A stretch of DNA of 6,066 bases, from assembly GCA_016840125.1 (NCBI GenBank), contig JAEOSY010000629.1, forward strand, positions 1 to 6,066, given 5' to 3'. Below the pieces are notes generated by a model, which was not told where the DNA came from, searched no databases, and was given only the letters and a program-made list of their open reading frames with translations. Both the position numbers and the translations under genes were made by a program. The stretch is from Candidatus Helarchaeota archaeon. Its GTDB lineage: Archaea > Asgardarchaeota > Lokiarchaeia > Helarchaeales > HEL-GB-A. The stretch's first letter is position 1. Each line of letters begins with the position of its first letter. Shown piece by piece: positions 1-4,860 of this stretch.

Positions 1-480
1 ATCCGCCCGGTATTGATTCGGAATTTATGTATTCGCATGAAAGAAAAATTTGGGAAATTCTGCTACTATCTTTCCTATCCGCTGTCAAAAAATTTTGATA
101 CGAATGAAATCCCAGTTATTCAAGAGGCGATTCATACTTTTATCCTCCCCCAAACATCAAGCTCAAACCCTATGCTTTTCTTAAACATAGATATAATACC
201 TGAATTTAAGAAACCTTCTTTAATAATTGGATATGAACAAACTGGACTTTATAACACATTAATGACTCGCCTTAGCAATTTATTTGGGAACTCAGTTGAC
301 ATTTTTATGGATGATTGTGTTTTCAGCGGTGGATTGTTTTATAACAATCTAATTAACTGGACTGGACCAAGTAAATCGCGAGTCCTCAACATAGTCCTTT
401 CAAATAACTTTGTATCCAACATAACTCTATTTCAAAATCTATTAGAATCTCTCATTACCTTTTCTTTAGGAGAAAAATAA
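1..480 (+). CDS. Partial gene, possibly N-formylglutamate amidohydrolase-like (C-terminal part)
   Basis: The reading frame is open to the left edge, so this is probably the 3' part of a longer gene. A TTG at 13 and an ATG at 37 are possible starts, but neither has a convincing ribosome site. About 160 residues are visible, with no membrane segment or cysteine cluster. From memory of the family, the order of elements resembles the C-terminal half of N-formylglutamate amidohydrolases (HutG/FGase-like): a strand (FLNIDI), then SLIIGYEQTGLYNTLMTRL where the family has its 'LGT..G.SC...L...L' stretch, then a hydrophobic strand with CVFSGGLF (compare 'G.FKGGWI'), then a final strand LNIVLSNNF. In true FGases that last strand normally carries a glutamate (roughly 'IQLE'), which is not visible here. 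The resemblance is weak, and an unrelated hypothetical protein remains possible. The gene stops 2 bases before the GCS2-type ligase gene, so the two are surely cotranscribed. If the assignment holds, the product would hydrolyse an N-acyl or amide bond of a small amino-acid derivative in the cytoplasm. Confidence 0.5.
   Translation: MRPVLIRNLCIRMKEKFGKFCYYLSYPLSKNFDTNEIPVIQEAIHTFILPQTSSSNPMLFLNIDIIPEFKKPSLIIGYEQTGLYNTLMTRLSNLFGNSVDIFMDDCVFSGGLFYNNLINWTGPSKSRVLNIVLSNNFVSNITLFQNLLESLITFSLGEK
468..472 (+). promoter_or_regulatory. Ribosome binding site of the GCS2-type ligase gene
   Basis: AGGAG lies 10 bases before the ATG at 483 and inside the last codons of the preceding gene. It supports the 483 start and translational linkage of the first two genes. 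Confidence 0.75.
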
Positions 481-482
481 AA

Positions 483-1889
483 ATGAGTTGGGAATTTTCA
501 AAGAAGCCAATCAAATTACCCTTTTCAATGGGGATTGAATTAGAAGTTCAAATGGTTACTAAAGACGGTCTATTTCTTTCCGGAGATGATATGGTCTTCC
601 ACATGCAGAAAATGGTGGAAGATTCCAACGAGGTTCTAACAAAGAGTTTTGAAGAGGGTTCCGTTCCAAAACTAATTGAAAATAAAATGGTCAGTTACCC
701 TCGTGTAACGATGAATGAAGAAAAGGGAACAGTTCTTTCATTAAACTATAAGATAGGTGGAAAACCGGTTGATATTGAAATTTTTGGTCGTGATGGGAAC
801 GTTGCCTCAATTACATATATTCTCGAGGTCGTAACTCCGCCTTGTACACACTTGGATGAACTGGTATGGTGGTGCCAAAGACTACTATCAACTGCAGAAC
901 TGGTGACGCCTAAACAATTATTCATTATTTCAACTGGATTCTGTCCAATCCAGCGGGAATATTATAGAGGACTGAGTTTTGGTACTCATTTTCATATGGG
1001 TGGCTTCAAAGATGATAGGGAGAAATACAAAGTTTATAATATGATTAGGAACTTTTTACCCCATCTTACTGCTTTAACAGTTAATTCTCCCTTCATAAAT
1101 GGAGCTCCGACTGATGAGGTTCGAATTATAGGGAATCGCTATGCGGCCCCCGGGTGTCTTCGATCTGTGCGTTTGAAAAGCAATGTATCTATGCTAAGTC
1201 GTTCCGATCCACGTGTTTACATCCCATATCTCCAACCCGAGCACGACTCAAACCACTTTTTAAATGCTATAGAAAAAGCTTCTTTAGAAGACGCCCGATT
1301 CCAAGACATCTGTCCCTTTACAGAATGGGGTACAATTGAGCTACGGATTTGTGATGCACAGCTCTCTCTGGCTCGAACAATTGGAGTTGCTCTTACTCTT
1401 CAAGCTCTTGCCCTTCTTGCTCGGAATATGAAAAGGGTTCCGGATGCTGGAGCGAAAACCCTGGTAACAAATAGAGATGCTGCAATTACGCGAGGACTTT
1501 TTGGCACTTTTCGGGGAGAGGACGCTCCTTTCCGGGAGATGATGACCGCAAATGCTAATTTCACTGAGCATTACTTGGGTGATTTCAAGAAAAACAAGCT
1601 TCATAATTATATGTTTGAAGCAGTTCAAAAAATGTTTATTTTACTTAAAGAAACGTTCAAAAAAGAGAAATTTCTGGAAACCTCCTTTCTCGATCCGCTA
1701 TTAATCTCTGTATTTGGCAATGTTGAAGTTGCTAAATTTCCCTTTACAGAAGCTGAATATCAGCTCTATCTTTATCTTCAAAAAGAACAAAATATATATG
1801 AGGTCTTAAAAGAATTAATCATTTTAACCGCTAAATGTTGCGAAAATCCCACCTTTTCCCCCATTTCTGGAAAAGTAAATAAATGGTAA
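483..1889 (+). CDS. GCS2-family carboxylate-amine ligase (glutamate-cysteine ligase type 2-like)
   Basis: Predicted ATP-dependent cytoplasmic ligase joining a carboxylate, in the best-known members the gamma-carboxyl of glutamate, to an amine. Family marks appear in the expected order. GIELEVQ (17-23) matches the N-terminal 'G.E.E.Q' motif with the metal-binding acidic residues E19 and E21. LEVVTPP (114-120) matches the 'E..T.P' motif. GTHFHMGG (167-174) matches the 'H.H.G' motif. ALTVNSPFINGAPTDE (197-212) matches the 'L.ANSPF..G..T' motif. GTIELRICDAQ (283-293) matches the 'TIE.RVCD.Q' motif, with R288. TNRDAAITRGL (329-339) matches the 'ENRW.A.R.GL' motif. At 468 residues it exceeds the roughly 370 usual for YbdK-type proteins; much of the excess lies at about residues 30-110. 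The ATG at 483 has a good AGGAG. The gene sits 2 bases after the FGase-like frame and 7 bases before the amidohydrolase gene. The fold assignment is firm. Whether it makes gamma-glutamylcysteine, as the haloarchaeal enzyme does, or another amide cannot be decided here. Confidence 0.85.
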   Translation: MSWEFSKKPIKLPFSMGIELEVQMVTKDGLFLSGDDMVFHMQKMVEDSNEVLTKSFEEGSVPKLIENKMVSYPRVTMNEEKGTVLSLNYKIGGKPVDIEIFGRDGNVASITYILEVVTPPCTHLDELVWWCQRLLSTAELVTPKQLFIISTGFCPIQREYYRGLSFGTHFHMGGFKDDREKYKVYNMIRNFLPHLTALTVNSPFINGAPTDEVRIIGNRYAAPGCLRSVRLKSNVSMLSRSDPRVYIPYLQPEHDSNHFLNAIEKASLEDARFQDICPFTEWGTIELRICDAQLSLARTIGVALTLQALALLARNMKRVPDAGAKTLVTNRDAAITRGLFGTFRGEDAPFREMMTANANFTEHYLGDFKKNKLHNYMFEAVQKMFILLKETFKKEKFLETSFLDPLLISVFGNVEVAKFPFTEAEYQLYLYLQKEQNIYEVLKELIILTAKCCENPTFSPISGKVNKW

Positions 1890-1896
1890 GGTTCCT

Positions 1897-3432
1897 ATGA
1901 TTGTCCTTCACATAAATACTGGCTCTCAGCAATTTACAAAGAACATCCTCCTGATCGATGCACATAGTCATCTAGGACGCGATGAGGATGGACTTCAAAA
2001 TATGAATCCATTATCGACAGAGGGAACCATCAACTTCTATGCACAAGTAAGTAATGCACTTCGAGAAAAATTAGGAGAAAATTACAACTTCCAAATAACA
2101 TTAAATAATCAGCTGTATCATTTCTCATTTGAATTTCGCCCCCATCCATTTATTCATACACTCTTTCAATCTATTTCCAGTGTCTGTAAATGTGGGAGTC
2201 ATACAGAACTATATAACAAAATGTTAGGGAGTTGGGTTGTTGATCAGGGTGTAGTTTTTCCCTTTCAAGACGTTTTCCGTGATCGAAAACCTGAAGCCCT
2301 ATATCGGGCATCTAATTTGAATGTTTCACGATTTACTACCAAATTTCCTTTCTCTATAAAACTAATTGGATATGCACGATGTAATCCTATGGAAGGAACA
2401 AAAGCAATTGAAGAAGTACGAAATGCTGTTGAAAACCTTGGCTTGAGGGGCTTAAAATTACATCCTCGTTCTGATTTATGGTTAGATAATATTACCGATC
2501 AAAAAGTTTCCAATGTTCTAATTCAAGCTGCCCGTTATTCAATACCAGTTATTTTTGATACGCGTGGGAAAGAATCAATCTTAGCAATTCATCAGCTAGT
2601 GAAGACTACTCGTGTAAATTTACGTAGAAAGCATCCCGAACTAGTTCCTCATTTAAAGGTTCTTATTGCTCACTGTGCAATGGGTTATATTGGTGACCCC
2701 GAGGTCTATGAAGCTATCAGCGACCCTCATACCTTCGGAGAAATTTCGATGCTACATGGGAAGGGTTCTGCTGAATTTTATCTGTCTTTTATGAAATGGT
2801 ATAATGATAACCAGAAAAGCAAAAATGGAAAGCAGTGGTCAGAACACCTAATCTTTGGAACCGATTTTCCCTACTTTTCCGCAAAACACGCACGCGATAA
2901 TATCGCCTTCCTACTTTCACAACAATTTATAGCAAATGGTGGCACAATAATCGATACCGAAAACATCCTAGGACTTAATATTTTGAAGACATTCACAGAT
3001 TATAACCTTCCTGTAGTTCAGCAGGATGTATGTCAAGCAAACTATATACATTTCCCCATTTCAACCCCAACTTCAGATCAGAATATTGCTGCAATTATCC
3101 TTTCCCGACTTATCGAAGACAAAATTATTGATATCCCGAAAATCAGTTTCATGTTTTCAGAATCATATCAAAATTATCAAAATGAGGTGTTGATCCATAC
3201 CCAATCTAATTCTGACTCTCAAAAAATAAAAAGAATCAAATTTCTCTATATGAATTTCATCAAGGGTCGATATCAACTCTTCTCTAACTTAATCCAAAAT
3301 GAATTGTGGAATCCTCTCGGTTATAAATATTTTAATCCCCAAGATAAATCCTTTTTACTAAGAAATTTTCCTTTTAAATTCATGGATAATGTAAATATCC
3401 TTTATAATTCTTTCAAGAATCTCTACAAATAA
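1897..3432 (+). CDS. Amidohydrolase-2 family metal-dependent hydrolase with C-terminal extension
   Basis: Predicted cytoplasmic TIM-barrel hydrolase or decarboxylase of the amidohydrolase superfamily (ACMSD/amidohydrolase-2 type). The first barrel strand ends in LLIDAHSHLG (18-27), giving the metal-binding H23 and H25. GLRGLKLHP (182-190) is the conserved 'G..G.KLHP' strand. VLIAHCAMG (255-263) supplies the conserved H259, and LIFGTDFPYF (318-327) the catalytic or metal-binding D323. The strand that normally reads 'PV..H' is IPVIFDTRG (216-224), so aspartate D221 replaces the usual histidine ligand. Residues about 35-130 form a long insert between the first strands, including CKC at 97-99. 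Residues about 375-511 lie beyond the barrel, are rich in Asn, Phe, Tyr and Lys, and match nothing I recognise. The start is the ATG at 1897, 7 bases after the ligase gene, with a weak AAGG at 1888-1891 overlapping that gene's stop. The context suggests it cleaves or processes a product of the ligase, which is inference. The superfamily is confident; the substrate is unknown. Confidence 0.8.
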   Translation: MIVLHINTGSQQFTKNILLIDAHSHLGRDEDGLQNMNPLSTEGTINFYAQVSNALREKLGENYNFQITLNNQLYHFSFEFRPHPFIHTLFQSISSVCKCGSHTELYNKMLGSWVVDQGVVFPFQDVFRDRKPEALYRASNLNVSRFTTKFPFSIKLIGYARCNPMEGTKAIEEVRNAVENLGLRGLKLHPRSDLWLDNITDQKVSNVLIQAARYSIPVIFDTRGKESILAIHQLVKTTRVNLRRKHPELVPHLKVLIAHCAMGYIGDPEVYEAISDPHTFGEISMLHGKGSAEFYLSFMKWYNDNQKSKNGKQWSEHLIFGTDFPYFSAKHARDNIAFLLSQQFIANGGTIIDTENILGLNILKTFTDYNLPVVQQDVCQANYIHFPISTPTSDQNIAAIILSRLIEDKIIDIPKISFMFSESYQNYQNEVLIHTQSNSDSQKIKRIKFLYMNFIKGRYQLFSNLIQNELWNPLGYKYFNPQDKSFLLRNFPFKFMDNVNILYNSFKNLYK

Positions 3433-3445
3433 GAAATTATGAAAT

Positions 3446-3452
3446 AAAAAAA
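3446..3452 (-). terminator. Poly-T tract after the coiled-coil protein gene
   Basis: Seven A on the plus strand read as T7 on the minus strand, 5 bases past the stop codon of the minus-strand gene, within a 25-base convergent gap. Archaeal termination commonly uses such T tracts without a hairpin. No comparable T tract follows the converging plus-strand gene inside the gap. Confidence 0.45.
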
Positions 3453-3457
3453 GAGAT

Positions 3458-4132
3458 TTAAAGCTCAACTAACTCCGTTTTATTAGCCTGATTGATAGCT
3501 TCTTTTAACCTTTGTTGCCACGCATGAATCTTGTCTGTTTCATCAAAAACTTTGCGTTCCTGATATCCATAATCTGTGACTTCTTCAACAACATAATAAT
3601 CAATATACTCATTCTCAATTTTGTGCCCTTGGTCACTGAGTGATTGTTTTCTTTTATAAATTGGTTGCACAGTTCGCCATTTCACTAAATTATCAGTTTT
3701 CTCTAATATTTCAATTTCTTTTGCTAGTTTTGGAATTGCTCGCGTTGCTCTCTCAAGTTTTGGTGCAATATCATTTTTCAGCACTAGGAGTTCAGGAATT
3801 GTGAGTTCTTTCTCTTGCCCATCAAAATCAATTAGTTTAGCTTTTGCTTTTTGATTTGTAAGTGAAATTCTGATAGCGAGCTCTTGATCTTCTTTGAGTA
3901 ATTCTTGTATTTTATTATTACATTCTTCTATAGTATAGGTTCGCTGAAATTCTTTTTTAGTACCCGCAATCGGTTTAAATTTCTCATCACCCTCGATTGA
4001 TTCGGTGTGGAATCGGAGAGTTTCTCGACCCGCTAATTCTAATCTTCGTATCCAAGTGTCAATTTGTGCCTCAATTTGTTTTCGACGCGAAAACGCGTCC
4101 CCTAAAGCTAGTGTAATTTTAATCACCACCAA
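3458..4132 (-). CDS. Charged coiled-coil protein, possibly DIP1984-like, function unknown
   Basis: A protein of about 224 residues with no signal peptide, membrane segment or cysteine motif. It is rich in Glu, Lys and Gln. Helical stretches likely to form coiled coil lie at about 12-35, 66-95, 117-148 and 200-218. The segment ITLALGDAFSRRKQIEAQI (6-24), the ELAIRISLTN stretch (84-93), and FDGQEKELTIPELLVLKND (103-121) recall DIP1984-family proteins (residues roughly 'L..AL..R..L...I', 'I..TN', 'DG..L.ELL..RD.L'). That match is from memory and moderate. The C-terminal part (about 150-224, with IENEYIDYYVVEEVTDYGY) extends beyond that resemblance. The start is uncertain. The frame opens at a TTG (4132), followed by GTG codons at 4129 and 4126, and no clear ribosome site precedes any of them. 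The resemblance begins at about residue 4, so all three give nearly the same protein. It converges on the amidohydrolase gene and is separated from mvhD by about 320 bases, so it is probably transcribed alone. No role can be assigned. Confidence 0.65.
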   Translation of the reverse strand: MVVIKITLALGDAFSRRKQIEAQIDTWIRRLELAGRETLRFHTESIEGDEKFKPIAGTKKEFQRTYTIEECNNKIQELLKEDQELAIRISLTNQKAKAKLIDFDGQEKELTIPELLVLKNDIAPKLERATRAIPKLAKEIEILEKTDNLVKWRTVQPIYKRKQSLSDQGHKIENEYIDYYVVEEVTDYGYQERKVFDETDKIHAWQQRLKEAINQANKTELVEL

Positions 4133-4172
4133 TATTTATAAGGAATCGGTGTCAGGAACAGGTTGTCAAGGG

Positions 4173-4188
4173 GAGAAGGGCCCCTCTC
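4173..4188. repeat. GC-rich near-palindrome, candidate operator or hairpin
   Basis: GAGAAGGGCCCCTCTC reads the same on both strands except for one mismatched pair. The same place can also form AGGGG (4169-4173) paired with CCCCT (4181-4185) around a 7-base loop. It stands out in an AT-rich gap and lies 41-56 bases upstream of the coiled-coil gene, about where transcription from the AATATAAG element would begin. A repressor site or a 5'-leader hairpin are both possible. Confidence 0.35.
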
Positions 4189-4205
4189 AGTCAAAGTACA
4201 AATAT

Positions 4206-4220
4206 CTTATATTCATTTTT
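4206..4220 (-). promoter_or_regulatory. Possible archaeal BRE/TATA promoter for the coiled-coil gene
   Basis: On the minus strand AAAAATG (BRE-like, purine-rich) is followed directly by AATATAAG (TATA-like). Transcription about 25 bases downstream would start near 4185 and leave a leader of about 50 bases. The sequence is AT-rich, so a chance match is quite possible. Confidence 0.3.
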
Positions 4221-4393
4221 AGGCTATAGAATGACTTTCTGCTGATTACAACCCAACACGTCTGATGAAGGGACAGACCTTAATAGATTTTCTTTTTAAT
4301 TTAATTATTATACTACCTTCAGATTTGATCCCATTCCTGACAAAATAAATCAAATTCTAGTGTTATTTAAATCTTTCATTAAAACAATCACAG

Positions 4394-4430
4394 AAAAAAG
4401 GAGCAGCTATGTTTTAGCAGTAATAAAAAA
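4394..4430 (-). terminator. Two poly-T tracts downstream of mvhD
   Basis: T6 tracts on the minus strand (plus-strand A runs at 4425-4430 and 4394-4399) begin 25 bases past the mvhD stop, with no strong hairpin. This is the usual form of an archaeal factor-independent terminator and suggests that the hdrA-mvhD transcript ends here. Confidence 0.45.
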
Positions 4431-4455
4431 TATTAATACTTGATCTTGAGAAAGT

Positions 4456-4860
4456 TTAAAATGGTCCCAATTCTCTAATTTGTTCCGTAAAATGCTTAAC
4501 TACGTTCGCAAATTTCATTCCTTCAGCAGCGGAAACCCATTCGAGTCTCACACGTCGCGGATCGATCCCTAACATATCAATTATCTTCTCAGTCTTTTTG
4601 AAACGACTCTCAGCATACTCATTACCTGAAATATAATGACAATCTCCAATGTGACATCCACAAACTAATACTCCATCAGCCCCATCTTTAAACGCCTCAA
4701 GAATAAAGGAAGGTTGAACCCGCCCTGAACACATGATACGAATAACTCGGATGGTGGCGGGGTATTGAAAACGACTAACACCGGCCAGATCTGCTCCTGC
4801 ATAGCCGCACCAGTTGCATAAGAAGGCTACAATCCTCGGATTAAATTCCTCCTTACTCAT
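4456..4860 (-). CDS. mvhD: MvhD-type iron-sulfur electron-transfer subunit (F420-non-reducing hydrogenase delta subunit family)
   Basis: A 134-residue cytoplasmic [2Fe-2S] protein that, in known Mvh-Hdr complexes, carries electrons from the hydrogenase or another donor to the flavin of HdrA. It is the usual length and nearly complete in family motifs: FLCNWCGYAGADLAG (13-27, C15 and C18), IMCSGRVQP (42-50, C44), CGCHIGDCHYISGN (67-80, C69 and C74), and RLEWVSAAEG (105-114). C67 is an extra cysteine where Ser or Thr is commoner, as I recall the family. The ATG at 4860 is preferred over one at 4884 because GGAGG lies 9 bases upstream of it and because homologous sequence begins here. The upstream alternative would add MIGRRKWQ from within hdrA. 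The gene overlaps the end of hdrA by 8 bases, so the two are translationally linked. No mvhG or mvhA hydrogenase genes follow, so the electron donor, if not encoded elsewhere, may be a different dehydrogenase. Confidence 0.92.
   Translation of the reverse strand: MSKEEFNPRIVAFLCNWCGYAGADLAGVSRFQYPATIRVIRIMCSGRVQPSFILEAFKDGADGVLVCGCHIGDCHYISGNEYAESRFKKTEKIIDMLGIDPRRVRLEWVSAAEGMKFANVVKHFTEQIRELGPF

Larger units (their letters stand above)
4133..4455. other. Gene-free intergenic region between two minus-strand genes
   Basis: No credible coding frame was found on either strand; the + frame that enters it from 4005 is antisense to the coiled-coil gene. The region is AT-rich except for a GC-rich patch at about 4161-4190. 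It holds T tracts downstream of mvhD, a possible promoter and near-palindrome for the coiled-coil gene, a small inverted repeat GTCTG/CAGAC (4260-4264 and 4274-4278, 9-base loop), and a distant 9-base inverted repeat. No RNA gene was recognised. Confidence 0.6.

Noticed and set aside
1154..1339. 61-codon plus-strand frame
   Set aside because: It lies inside the GCS2 ligase gene in another frame. The ligase frame holds all the family motifs there.
1341..1628. 95-codon minus-strand frame
   Set aside because: Antisense to the ligase gene, across its TIELRICD and TNRDAA motif region; composition is that of a shadow frame.
4133..4142. CTTATAAATA on the minus strand as TATA box of the coiled-coil gene
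   Set aside because: It abuts the possible start codons, so transcription would begin inside the coding region, where no usable later start exists. The element at 4206-4213 fits the spacing better.
4005..4229. 74-codon plus-strand frame
   Set aside because: Half is antisense to the coiled-coil gene and the rest runs into the gene-free gap; no recognisable sequence and no ribosome site seen.
4401..4420. AGGAG-like site followed by an ATG at 4409
   Set aside because: The frame ends after two codons (ATG TTT TAG), so it is not a gene.
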